Positions 38,244 through 46,179 of a stretch of DNA of 46,607 bases are shown one piece after another. A program made the position numbers and the translations under genes. The notes under the pieces are model-generated. The model was not told where the DNA came from. It was given only the letters and a program-made list of their open reading frames with translations, and searched no databases. The stretch is from Ruminococcus sp. (GTDB lineage: Bacteria; Bacillota; Clostridia; Oscillospirales; Ruminococcaceae). The stretch is from the NCBI RefSeq assembly GCF_016287535.1, contig NZ_JAEFAJ010000027.1, positions 1-46,607 of the forward strand, given 5' to 3'. The first letter of the stretch is position 1, and the number at the start of each line of letters is the position of its first letter.

Positions 38244-39869
38244 CTACTCAGAGATTATCTCACATTTTTCCACAGTTACGCCCCAAATATTGTGCGTATG
38301 AGGAATTCTTTCGTTCCGATAGGTCAAGTGAAAACCGAATGGAATACAAGATAGATAAAAGTCTATCGTACTGTTATCATATACCACTATCTTTTTGAGC
38401 ATGGAATTATAGACCTCAAAGCTGTCTGTATCCATATTCTCTGTTTGATTGATCTGAGCAATATATCCGCGTATTGCTTCAAGCTGTTTCTGATGATAAC
38501 GACTAATATCACTGTTATTTGCAATCTGCTCGGATAACTCTGCGATTTCAGCATCATACCGATTAACCTGAACTTTCAGATCGTCTTTTGAAATGATGCC
38601 CTCAAGCATAAGATCAACAGAATTGCGCTTCTTTTCAGAGATCTTTTCTATTCTCTCCTGCAGCGGCTTTGTATCTGTCACGGTAGCGGTTTCCTGTATG
38701 AACTTAATGTCAGCAAGAAGTTGCTCGGAAATACTATCTCGTTTATTCTGAATATGCTCCAGTACATATTTCATGCAGGTGTTGATGACTTTTTCAGTGA
38801 TAAATCTATTGTCGCATCCGACCATAACGCCGTTAACATTCATTTTCTGTACTGTACCATACTTAGAGCGATTGATACAGCGCAGACAACGATTTTTTAT
38901 AGTTTTCCTACCCGTAATTCCAAAAGGGCTTCCACACTTACCGCAATAAACCCGGCTGCTGTGCCAATAGTGCTGAGAATACTTACGTCCCTCACGGGAT
39001 TTTTTACCGCGCTTATTCAGTAACTCCTGTGCTGCCTCAAATACTTCTCTGGAAATAATCGGTTCATGGTGATCTTGTATCGAAACAAGGGGAACATTTG
39101 GGTTTGTTCCATCGTTCCATGCTTTTTTCTTTGTGAGATAGTCAGTGCATACTTTTTTCCATTGCACCAGATCACCGCAATACTTCTCATTTTTCAGAAT
39201 TCTTATCACAGAATCCTGACGAAAAATCGCACCCTTTATACTTGTATAGCCTTCAGCGTTCAGTTCATTTGCAATTATAGAGCTGCACTTGCCTTCATAA
39301 ACATACTTATGAAAGATGTGTCTGACAATTTCTGCTTCTTCGGGTATTACTTCTATTTTACCTTCTTTAATACGATAGCCAAGCAGATGAGAATATCCGT
39401 AAACATATCCATTTTCCATTTTACGACGCATTCCCCATTTAACACGCTCAGATATCTTACGACTTTCTTCCTGTGCAATGGATGACATAATTGTCAGGCG
39501 AAGTTCACCATCCTTTTCACGGGTGTCGATACCGTCATTCATAAAGATTACGCCGATATTTAACGCAGACAGCTTTCTGGTATAATTAAGGGTATCTACA
39601 GTATTTCTTGCGAATCTACTTACTTCTTTTGTAAGAATGAGATCAATTCTGCCGTCCTCACTATCGGCAATCATACGATTGAAGCCGTCACGTTTTTTTA
39701 CGGAAGTTCCTGTGATACCTTCATCATAATATACCTCGACAAGTTCCCAGTCTTCATGCTCACAAATATACTCGGTGAAATACTTTATCTGTGCTGACAG
39801 AGAATTGAGCTAATCTTCCATGTTGGTGCTTACGCGGCAGGACGCCGCAACTTTAGTTTTGTTATTCAT
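38244..39869 (-). pseudogene. Large serine recombinase killed by an early TAG
   Basis: The second large serine recombinase of the window. The ATG at 39869 follows AAGGAGG and reads MNNKTKVAASCRVSTNMED, with Ser14 as the catalytic serine. Codon 20 is TAG (39810-39812), where relatives usually have Gln (one base from CAG). The frame then runs without fault for over 500 codons: LNSLSAQIKYFTEYI, the EVSRFARN motif, recombinase domain, a zinc region (YCGKCGSPFG, NRCLRCINR) and coiled coil, to the stop at 38244. An internal start at 39674 would miss the catalytic serine. It is therefore inactive unless the TAG is suppressed or wrong. Confidence 0.88.
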
Positions 39870-39914
39870 TTTCCTCCTTTTCCCGTAATGGGGAATGAAT
39901 CCCCCTGCATTTTC

Positions 39915-39943
39915 ATTATATAACTTTTACACTTTAAAGTCAA
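39915..39943 (-). promoter_or_regulatory. Promoter of the recombinase, inside an inverted repeat
   Basis: Minus strand: TTGACT, 17 bases, TATAAT. It is flanked by CCTCTGCATTTT on one side and AAAATGCAGGGG on the other, a near-perfect dyad enclosing the promoter. A second hairpin, GGGGA-TTCAT-TCCCC, lies in the leader before the ribosome site. Confidence 0.75.
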
Positions 39944-39965
39944 TACAAAATGCAGAGGGAATTTG

Positions 39966-40163
39966 TTATGCTGCCTGTTCGGACTGTTCCTGCAATGCGA
40001 TAAGCTTTTCAAGCTGTTCCGCTGTTATGAGCCCCTGTTTGTAAAAAGCATTGTAGTAGCCTATCTTCATTGCCTTTACAAACTCTTTCTCCTGTTCCTC
40101 TGTGAGAGCAATAGATGAAGTGTTTTCTTTTTTTACAATGGTTTCATTTTCATTTCTTTTCAT
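39966..40163 (-). CDS. Small helical protein next to the recombinase
   Basis: This 65-residue protein, MKRNENETIVKKENTSSI then LTEEQEKEFVKAMKIGYYNAFYKQGLITAEQLEKLIALQEQ, has an unstructured start and two helices. The second part (KQGLITAEQLEKL) resembles the SHOCT-type short domain. GATAGGAG stands before the ATG at 40163, and a promoter precedes it. It is upstream of the serine recombinase on the same strand, a place often taken by small recombinase partners or regulators. I cannot assign a function. Confidence 0.7.
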   Translation of the reverse strand: MKRNENETIVKKENTSSIALTEEQEKEFVKAMKIGYYNAFYKQGLITAEQLEKLIALQEQSEQAA

Positions 40164-40306
40164 AATACTCCTATCCGCTGCACTTTTTTGCAGACTCTTC
40201 ATATAAAAATTTCGGTATTCTCACTTTCATCCCTCCTTGAAAATTTTTTGTTTCTGAGATGAAACACGTTATGTAATTTGCCTGCGAATCTGCAAATCGT
40301 ATACCC

Positions 40307-40335
40307 ATTATAGCTCACTGGAACTGCATATTCAA
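40307..40335 (-). promoter_or_regulatory. Promoter of the small helical gene
   Basis: Minus strand: TTGAAT, a 17-base spacer, TATAAT, with a leader of about 135 bases before the start at 40163. Confidence 0.65.
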
Positions 40336-40357
40336 TTGACATAATGGCAGAAAAAAG

Positions 40358-40385
40358 CCCCCGAAAAAAAGCGCTTTTCCGGGGG
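40358..40385 (-). terminator. Terminator upstream of the small gene
   Basis: CCCCCG and CGGGGG close a stem continued by AAAA and TTTT. On the minus strand CTTTTTT follows. It would end a minus-strand transcript coming from 40.4-41.3 kb, where no convincing gene remains. Confidence 0.75.
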
Positions 40386-41289
40386 TATACTGCTATCTCT
40401 GATAGGGAGTATTCTATTGTATTAATAGTCATAAAATCACAGAAACTATTCTTGATCATTGTAAAAATCAAACAAACATTCGGCAAACATATTTCTATCC
40501 ATTCAGATGTTCGTGTAAGGTTTGTACAAATATGCTTCTTCAAAAAATCTGATTTCCGTCAAGGAGCTACTGCAAGTCTGTATTCTGTTGCAACGAAGAA
40601 TAGGTACTTGTAAGATGTGGCTCTGCTTTTGATGCAGTAGATACTGCTGCAAGGGATGATTATATTTTTTATAGCAAGATAACAAGTTTGAAGTCCTTAT
40701 ACATATTATTAAGGCAAAGGGGCTGGGAATGTCCCAGAACGGCAAGCTGCAAGTGTTTCGATTTTTAAAAAAATCGAAAGTGTACGTACACTTGATATGC
40801 TTGCTCCCTTCCAAACTGCACTTCAGTGCCTGATAACTTTTTCGGAAATTTCTGAAAAGCATAGAATGCTTTTTCAATGAAAACTACAATTTCTGTTACG
40901 GCACAAGAGCACGGCTTCGGAAGAATTCTTTTCTTTCTGAAATTCTAAATGGATTTCAAAATCGGTGTATTTGATGTATTTGGTGTCTAATTGCCTGTAA
41001 TCCGACACTTCAAAAATATATCTAATACAGCGTCGATGTATTCCGATGTATTCAGTATGTATCCCAAAATGGCTTGATATCGTATGTGAATACACTGAAT
41101 ACACCAAATACATCATTTTTCAAGTTCAGATGAAAATTACTTTGTTCTAAGGCACATATTTTTATAAAGCTGAGATCATGTACCGTGTACCAGACGTACC
41201 AAACGTAACAGTTCTTAAATGTGGTACATTTGGTACGTGGTACGGCGCTGCTATTCTTATACACGATGAGAGAAACCATACTTGCCGAC
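40386..41289. other. Gene-poor, repeat-rich stretch
   Basis: There is no gene I can support. Short open frames on both strands have low-complexity translations such as YLVYSVYSHT. They arise from repeated TGTATT and GAATACA words (about 40965-41115). The terminator at 40358 suggests that a minus-strand gene once ended here, so this may be a decayed coding region. Confidence 0.4.
41180..41245. repeat. Cluster of GTACC/GGTAC words in inverted order
   Basis: GTACCGTGTACCAGACGTACC is answered by GGTACATTTGGTACGTGGTACGG, so the halves can pair imperfectly. It lies about 45 bases before the -35 box of the GNAT gene. It may be a protein-binding array or a decayed replication-type repeat. Confidence 0.5.
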
Positions 41290-41318
41290 TTGACATAGAC
41301 CATATATACGTCTATACT
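41290..41318 (+). promoter_or_regulatory. Promoter of the GNAT gene with dyad in the spacer
   Basis: TTGACA, a 17-base spacer, TATACT. The spacer carries the dyad TAGAC-CATATATAC-GTCTA, which reaches the -10 box and is placed where a repressor or MerR-like activator would sit. Confidence 0.75.
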
Positions 41319-41340
41319 ATAATAAAAGGAGATGATTTGT

Positions 41341-42078
41341 ATGAGTGAAAGAATTAATGTAACCCTTGTTCCTCTCGATGACAGCGACCGTGAACACTTT
41401 ATCAAGGATAATCAGGAAGCATTCAATTACTGCGCTTTGGAAGAATTCGGTCAGCGAGATAATCACTTTGAAGAAGATGGTGAGATAATTTCTCATGACA
41501 CGATATCTCGTGCGATTGACGAAGGAATAGCATATCGTATTTTGCAGGACGACAAAATTGTTGGCGGCGTAGTAATAAAAACAGAATACGACCATGGAGA
41601 GCTTGTATTGCTATTCGTATCTCCTTCTGTTCACAGCAAAGGTATTGGATATGCGACATGGTGTGAAATAGAAGCTATGCACCCCGAAATAACAGTCTGG
41701 GAAACCGTTACACCATATTTCGAAAAACGCAACATTCACTTCTATGTCAACCGCTGTGGCTTTCATATTGTAGAATTCTATCACGCTCATAACCGCGATC
41801 CTCACGATGAAGTCGGCGAAATATCCGAAATGTTCCGCTTCGAAAAGATACTGCCAGTTACTCCTGAAGGAATAAAGGAACAAGTTAAGCGTATCACTTA
41901 CTATGAAGGAATCCTGCAAAAGGCTAAGAATGGTTCTCCTGAAATACTTGAACAATTGTCAGACTATTACGGAAGCCCTGAATGGAAGCGTGACTATGCT
42001 GCCGACGAGGCAGATCTTCTCCCGAGTGATCTCAAACGAGGAGTTCTATCAGAAGATGGAATATATAATTTACTGTAG
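41341..42078 (+). CDS. GNAT acetyltransferase fused to DUF4298
   Basis: The 245-residue protein has two parts. Residues ~1-175 form a GNAT fold (IVGGVVI ... ELVLLFVSPSVHSKGIGYATWCEIE, with the acetyl-CoA loop HSKGIGYA, and then FYVNRCGFHIVEFYHAH), which transfers an acetyl group from acetyl-CoA to an unknown amine. Residues ~183-245 (VKRITYYEGILQKAKNG ... DYYGSPEWKRDYAADEADLLP ... RGVLSEDGIYNLL) match DUF4298. The ATG at 41341 has AAAGGAGA ten bases before it. The in-frame ATG at 41332 is too close to it. It stands alone in the island behind its own promoter. The fusion is uncommon in my experience, and no target is known. Confidence 0.87.
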   Translation: MSERINVTLVPLDDSDREHFIKDNQEAFNYCALEEFGQRDNHFEEDGEIISHDTISRAIDEGIAYRILQDDKIVGGVVIKTEYDHGELVLLFVSPSVHSKGIGYATWCEIEAMHPEITVWETVTPYFEKRNIHFYVNRCGFHIVEFYHAHNRDPHDEVGEISEMFRFEKILPVTPEGIKEQVKRITYYEGILQKAKNGSPEILEQLSDYYGSPEWKRDYAADEADLLPSDLKRGVLSEDGIYNLL

Positions 42079-42159
42079 AAATGATTATACCCCCCAATCA
42101 TCAAGGAGTATCTCACTTGAGGAGAAAAAATTATATTCGACTTTTCAAATATACGAAAT

Positions 42160-42217
42160 CAGCTCCCTCGCGGGAGCTGATTCTTTCGTATCGTTATACT
42201 ACCTTTCAGTCATGTGC
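42160..42217 (+). repeat. Dispersed hairpin repeat, copy 3
   Basis: CAGCTCCC-TCGC-GGGAGCTG, with A to G in the loop, is followed by TTTCGTATCGTTATACT and CTTTCAGTCATGTGCA. It lies about 80 bases after the GNAT gene and could end its transcript. Confidence 0.8.
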
Positions 42218-42266
42218 ATTTCATGAGATTTTGAAAGTCTCACAAATCTCGAAGGCACTATTTTTA

Positions 42267-42352
42267 TTGACAAGAGTTTAGACATCTGATATTATAGAAA
42301 TATAGACATTTTCGCAAATACGACGCACGTTGAATGCATGGTATTGATGTCA
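42267..42352 (+). repeat. Promoter-leader element, copy B
   Basis: TTGACA (42267-42272), 17 bases, TATTAT (42290-42295), and a leader ending TGGTATTGATGTCA, as in copy A at 11283. A hairpin GTAAAAGTGC/GCACTTTTAC (42364-42392) follows. It now drives only a gene fragment. Confidence 0.6.
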
Positions 42353-42477
42353 AGGGATAAGGCGTAAAAGTGCCTATTTAGCGCACTTTTACGGCATATA
42401 TCCAAATTGCAAAGTCAACCCAAACCGACTTTTTACTGTATTTGGGAAAATATCTAAGAACTCAAAACGCCTGACAA

Positions 42478-42511
42478 CCAATCTGCACAGTGAGGTTAGT
42501 GCGCAGATTGG
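42478..42511. other. Hairpin at the right edge of the island
   Basis: CCAATCTGC pairs with GCAGATTGG around a 16-base loop, exactly where homology to the C_GCAxxG_C_C gene begins. It could be an element end. Confidence 0.4.
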
Positions 42512-42853
42512 ATAACAGAAACGGCGCTGAAATTCGGATCCTGCTTCGGCGGCGGCATGCGGAAGGGCGAAGTTTGCGGTGCATGCACCGGCGCCCTGAT
42601 GGCGCTCGGCATGAAATTTGGAATGTCAGAGGTCGGCGATTTTGAAAAGCAGCAGACTGCCGATGAATATGCAAAACGGTTTATGACGGAATTTGCAGCG
42701 CAGAACGGCTCTTATCTCTGCCGTGAACTTCTGAAGGTCAATCTTGCGAATGAGGAGGAACGGCAGTATGCACGGGAACACGGACTGTTCGCTACAGTCT
42801 GCCCGAAGTTGATCGAAAGTGCGGTACTGCTCGCAGAGGCGTACATAAGATAA
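42500..42853 (+). pseudogene. C-terminal part of a second C_GCAxxG_C_C gene
   Basis: From WITETALKFGSCFGGGMRKGEVCGACTGALMALG through SYLCRELLKVN to LFATVCPKLIESAVLLAEAYI this is a C_GCAxxG_C_C family protein. It has the motif C-GACTG and both late cysteines but lacks the N-terminal ~35 residues (the GYNCAQSV part). A TAG in frame (42497-42499) closes it upstream. An ATG inside (42557) could start only a partial product. It is a paralogue of 43719-44183 but clearly diverged. Together with the DUF134 stump at 34080, on the same strand, it frames the island. Confidence 0.82.
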
Positions 42854-42902
42854 AAACAACGCAGTCGGCAAATTGACGGCTGCGTTTACAATTATAGAGG
42901 TT

Positions 42903-43712
42903 TTATATTAATTGCTCACCGCTGTGCAAAGCTATCAACTGATCGCCCATAATGTCCTTCATAAGATCAAACGCAGGGATACCCGTGCAGTGACCGCTGT
43001 AAAAGATTGTATCCAGCTGGGAAAGCTCTCTTGCTGTCTGAATGATGACAGCCTTTTCCTCCTCAGTATACTCGCCGTCCTTTTTCATCATGTGAAAGCC
43101 TGTAATCACATAGTCGGGAGCGTTTCCGAATCTCTCTCTGTATCGGTCAAGGATGTTGAGAATACCGTTATGCGAACATCCAGAAAGCAGCCAATACTTG
43201 CCATCCTGTTTTATCACAAGGCACTGCTCATGAGCGAAATCATCTGGAACTTTCTCTCCGGTTTCCATACGTGAGAGCTTAAAATTACCTTGGGGATAAC
43301 AACGTCTGCCTGTGATACCGCTGAACAGAAACAGCTCATCGTCTAGCTGTATATCACCGTCTATCAGCTGTACATTCGGCAGGTCAAGAATAGCCTTATC
43401 AATACCGATGTATCGTTCGCCGTTAAAATGGGGCTCGGCAGCTTTGCTCTGCATAATGATATGAGCGGTATGGTTGATCTGCGAAAACGGAAGGATACCG
43501 CCTGAATGATCATAGTGTCCGTGGCTAAGTACCACTGTATCGACTAATGACAGGTCAACACCGAGAATCTCTGCATTCTTCACAACAGCATCGGATTGTC
43601 CTGTGTCAAGCAGGAGCCTATGCTTCCGCGTTTCTATATAAACAGACAGCCCATGCTCTGCGATACAGTCTTCGTGACCGCAGGAATTTTCTACAAGTGT
43701 GATGATCTTCAT
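42903..43712 (-). CDS. Metallo-beta-lactamase fold hydrolase
   Basis: This 269-residue two-metal hydrolase of the metallo-beta-lactamase fold has the motif SHGHYDHSGG (His64, His66, Asp68, His69). Further ligands are in SGCSHNGILN and in ITGFHMM and FYSGHCTG. The opening MKIITLVENS ... GLSVYIETRKHRLLLDTGQS is typical of the subgroup related to dihydropteroate-type (Mj0301-like) members, whose substrate is mostly unknown. It is last of a three-gene operon, six bases after the C_GCAxxG_C_C gene, with GAGGTAA before the ATG. It may act with that redox protein, but the link is only by position. Confidence 0.9.
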   Translation of the reverse strand: MKIITLVENSCGHEDCIAEHGLSVYIETRKHRLLLDTGQSDAVVKNAEILGVDLSLVDTVVLSHGHYDHSGGILPFSQINHTAHIIMQSKAAEPHFNGERYIGIDKAILDLPNVQLIDGDIQLDDELFLFSGITGRRCYPQGNFKLSRMETGEKVPDDFAHEQCLVIKQDGKYWLLSGCSHNGILNILDRYRERFGNAPDYVITGFHMMKKDGEYTEEEKAVIIQTARELSQLDTIFYSGHCTGIPAFDLMKDIMGDQLIALHSGEQLI

Positions 43713-43718
43713 AGGCTC

Positions 43719-44183
43719 TTACCTCACAGGCGGTTTTTCTTCAAAATAGCGGTCAAGTATTTCAGCCGCTGTTTTGACGAATTTCACGCAGGGTCTAACT
43801 TTGTAATATTGCTCGGTACGTTTTTCGGGATCGGGCGTACTTGTTACCGCCAATCCTTTCAAAAGGTCTCGGCAGATGATCGTTTCATGTGCTTTTCGGA
43901 ATTCCTCTGCGAGATACTGTATACGCTGGTAATGCGCCGCTTTCAAATTGTCATCAAGTTCCGTACCCTGTCCGTAAAGGATACCTGCCACCATGAACAT
44001 GCCTGAGCAAGCACCGCAGACCTCACGCATACGTCCCATTCCGGCTCCGAATGAGGAAGAAAGCCGTTTTGCAAGCTCCTCGTCCATGCCGGTAACATCG
44101 GAGAACGCAACAAAAACAGACTGTGCGCAGTTATAGCCCTGTGTAAAAAGGCTGACTGCCTTTTCAGTATGATCGAACTTCAT
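43719..44183 (-). CDS. C_GCAxxG_C_C family (cluster-binding-like) protein
   Basis: This 154-residue protein of the C_GCAxxG_C_C family has conserved cysteines in GYNCAQSVF, EVCGACSGMF, IICRDLL and VRPCVKFV. The pattern suggests bound metal or an iron-sulfur cluster, and the family is thought to act in redox chemistry, though no reaction is known. SSSFGAGMGRMREVCGACSG is the core. The start codon overlaps the DUF134/NifX stop by one base (TGATG), so translation is coupled. A diverged fragment of a paralogue lies at 42500-42853. Confidence 0.9.
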   Translation of the reverse strand: MKFDHTEKAVSLFTQGYNCAQSVFVAFSDVTGMDEELAKRLSSSFGAGMGRMREVCGACSGMFMVAGILYGQGTELDDNLKAAHYQRIQYLAEEFRKAHETIICRDLLKGLAVTSTPDPEKRTEQYYKVRPCVKFVKTAAEILDRYFEEKPPVR

Positions 44184-44914
44184 CAGTGGTTACCGCAGCT
44201 GTGCGTGCCGCAGCCATGATCTCCGCAGGAATGTCCTTCACCGTGTTCATGATCGTGATGATCGCAGGTCGGATTGGAGTTCTGTTCAAGAGTCTGTGCA
44301 AGAAAAGCAGCAACTGCCTCATCTGCACTTCCCATATTGCCGCCATAGAGAGCGATTCCTGCCTCCTGCATAGCCATCTGTGCGCCTCCGCCGATACCTC
44401 CGCAGATCAGAACGTCAGCCTGAGCGTTTTTCAGGAAACCCGCAAGAGCGCCATGTCCTGCACCCATTGTTCCGACTACCTGCTCGTTAATAATCTTACC
44501 GTCAGCAACGTCATAGAGCTTGAACTGTTCAGTTCTGCCGAAATGCTGGAAGATCTGTCCGTTTTCATAGGTTACTGCAATTCTCATAATAGTGCTTCCT
44601 TTCCGTGTGATCTCCTCTGAGATCTTGTTATCAAGAGTATAATTTCCGCCCGAAATGACGATGCGTCTGCCTTCGACCAGGGCCTGAGCGAGTTTTTTTC
44701 TTGCGGCGTCGTATATCGCCGTGACAGTCGTTCTCGCCACGTTCATCTCCTGAGCGCATTGTTCCTGCGTCTTTGACTGATAATCGATCAGACGTATGGT
44801 CTCGAACTCGTCAAGCGACATTACTATCGTATCATTTGCCTTGTCCTGATCGGGAGCAAAGCTCCAATAATCGGGGTAACAGCAGATACGGCGTGATTTT
44901 TGCGGTCTTGGCAT
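44183..44914 (-). CDS. DUF134 regulator fused to a NifX-like domain and His/Cys-rich tail
   Basis: The 243-residue protein has three parts. Residues 1-~90 are DUF134: MPRPQKSRRICCYPDYWSF, SLDEFETIRLIDYQSKTQEQCAQEMNVARTTVTAIYDAARKK, a helix-turn-helix regulator. Residues ~105-215 are a dinitrogenase iron-molybdenum cofactor (NifX/NafY-like) domain, IAVTYENGQIFQHFGRTEQFKLYDV ... GHGALAGFLKNAQADVLICGGIGGGAQMA. The last ~25 residues are packed with His and Cys (CDHHDHEHGEGHSCGDHGCGTHSCGNH), a metal-binding tail. A metal-responsive repressor of its own operon is a fair guess: paired repeats lie at its promoter. The ATG at 44914 has GGAGA before it. A GTG two codons earlier is less likely. Confidence 0.92.
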   Translation of the reverse strand: MPRPQKSRRICCYPDYWSFAPDQDKANDTIVMSLDEFETIRLIDYQSKTQEQCAQEMNVARTTVTAIYDAARKKLAQALVEGRRIVISGGNYTLDNKISEEITRKGSTIMRIAVTYENGQIFQHFGRTEQFKLYDVADGKIINEQVVGTMGAGHGALAGFLKNAQADVLICGGIGGGAQMAMQEAGIALYGGNMGSADEAVAAFLAQTLEQNSNPTCDHHDHEHGEGHSCGDHGCGTHSCGNH

Positions 44915-44931
44915 AGGCACATCTCCTTTCT

Positions 44932-44971
44932 GACTTATGTCGATTATAACATATTTATCGACTTATGTCAA
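44932..44971 (-). promoter_or_regulatory. Promoter with paired GACATAAGTC repeats
   Basis: Minus strand: TTGACA (44966-44971), 17 bases, TATAAT (44943-44948). GACATAAGTC occurs over the -35 box (44960-44969) and again after the -10 box (44932-44941), 28 bases apart, so on nearly the same DNA face. This fits cooperative repression, probably by the DUF134 protein itself. Confidence 0.82.
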
Positions 44972-44995
44972 GTATATTCTTGGCGTTTTCGGATA

Positions 44996-45024
44996 TTGAC
45001 GGATATTACTTGATTTGGTATAAT
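44996..45024 (+). promoter_or_regulatory. Promoter of the chromate transporter genes
   Basis: TTGACG, a 17-base spacer, TATAAT, 20 bases before the GTG start at 45045. It diverges from the DUF134 promoter only about 25 bases away. Confidence 0.75.
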
Positions 45025-45044
45025 TTTTCTGTAGGAGTGATATT

Positions 45045-45608
45045 GTGAATAAAAATCTTGAATTGTTCCTGACCTTTATGAAGATCGGGGCATTTACCTT
45101 TGGCGGCGGTTATGCGATGATACCGCTGATACAGAAGGAAGTTTGCGAAAACAAAAAATGGCTGAATGAAAAGGATATCACCGATATTGTTGCGATCTCT
45201 GAGTCAACGCCCGGACCGATCGCTATCAATGCCGCAACCTTTGTAGGTTATAAGACATCGGGATTTCTTGGGGCGTGTATGGCAACTCTCGGTGTTGTCC
45301 TACCCTCGTTTCTTATAATCTCGCTTATATCCCTGATATTGACGCAGTTTCAGAGCATCAAAGCCGTACGCTATGCTTTTATGGGTATCCGTGCAGCCGT
45401 ACTTGCACTGATACTGAAAGCACTATGGATGATGTTCAAATCGGTGAAGAAGAAAAAGAAGCCATTTTCCTATGCGATCATGGGACTTTCTCTTGTTCTG
45501 ACTGCTTTCCTGAAAATAGACGCCGTATTTGTCATCATCGGATGCGGATTGTTCGGTCTGCTGTGGTCAATCCTGAACAGAAAGGAGCAGAGCAATGGCA
45601 CTGATTAA
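45045..45608 (+). CDS. Chromate transporter, first half (CHR domain)
   Basis: This 187-residue membrane protein of the short CHR family works with the second half as a pair. The motifs are MKIGAFTFGGGYAMIPLIQKEV and ISESTPGPIAINAATFVGYKT. About five or six helices follow. The family exports or takes up chromate or related oxyanions; in anaerobes the true substrate is open. The GTG start has AGGAG seven bases before it. Its end overlaps the next gene by 14 bases, so the two are made together. Confidence 0.92.
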   Translation: MNKNLELFLTFMKIGAFTFGGGYAMIPLIQKEVCENKKWLNEKDITDIVAISESTPGPIAINAATFVGYKTSGFLGACMATLGVVLPSFLIISLISLILTQFQSIKAVRYAFMGIRAAVLALILKALWMMFKSVKKKKKPFSYAIMGLSLVLTAFLKIDAVFVIIGCGLFGLLWSILNRKEQSNGTD

Positions 45609-46161
45609 GTTGTTTCTTGTCTTTCTGAAAATAGGGGCGTTCACCTTTGGCGGCGGATACGCTATGATTGCTATGATACAGGCGGAAGCAGAACGACAAG
45701 GCTGGCTGACGCAGGAGGAGCTTGTGGATTTCGTCGCGCTGAGTGAAAGCACACCCGGACCTCTTGCAGTCAATATGGCGACCTTTGTAGGTATCAGAAC
45801 AGGCGGTATTTTAGGGGCGATAATAGCTACCCTCGGTATAGTTTTGCCGTCCTTTATCATCATACTTATCATCGCAAAGTGCTTTGAAAAGTACAAGAAA
45901 AGCAAAGCGGTGGGCGGTATCATGTCTGGATTGAAACCTGCTGTTGTCGGAATGATAGGTGCAGCCTTTATATCTGTTGCAAGGACGGTGTTCTTCCCGG
46001 CAGGTTTGAGCGTATCTGTTTTTTCTTCTGCGAGCTTCTGGGTATTTCTCGGATTATTCGCTGTTACTACCGTGCTTGCGTTCAAAAAGGTACACCCGAT
46101 CAAGATCATTCTGCTGTCTGCGGTAATAGGTGTAGGTGCAGGGTACGGAATGGGATTATGA
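45595..46161 (+). CDS. Chromate transporter, second half (CHR domain)
   Basis: The 188-residue partner of the preceding gene has the same family motifs: LKIGAFTFGGGYAMIAMIQAEAERQGW and LSESTPGPLAVNMATFVGIRTGG. Two such short proteins equal one long ChrA of about 400 residues, and in short-CHR pairs they insert in opposite orientations. AAAGGAG lies shortly before its ATG, within the end of the first gene. The pair diverges from the DUF134/NifX operon, which may be regulated by the same metal-linked signal. Confidence 0.92.
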   Translation: MALIKLFLVFLKIGAFTFGGGYAMIAMIQAEAERQGWLTQEELVDFVALSESTPGPLAVNMATFVGIRTGGILGAIIATLGIVLPSFIIILIIAKCFEKYKKSKAVGGIMSGLKPAVVGMIGAAFISVARTVFFPAGLSVSVFSSASFWVFLGLFAVTTVLAFKKVHPIKIILLSAVIGVGAGYGMGL

Positions 46162-46179
46162 TTATGAAAGGAAAACATA

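Noticed and set aside
38985..38998. GTCCCTCACGGGA inside the serine recombinase as a fifth hairpin-repeat copy
   Set aside because: Only the central ten bases match, the outer stem and the 3' half are absent, and it lies in coding sequence.
39066..39485. 139-codon plus-strand open frame in the recombinase
   Set aside because: Antisense shadow of the zinc and recombinase domains; no start signal.
40503..41405. Chain of minus-strand open frames of 80-124 codons
   Set aside because: Translations are low in complexity (YSVYSHT-like) and follow DNA repeats; there are no ribosome sites and no known domains.
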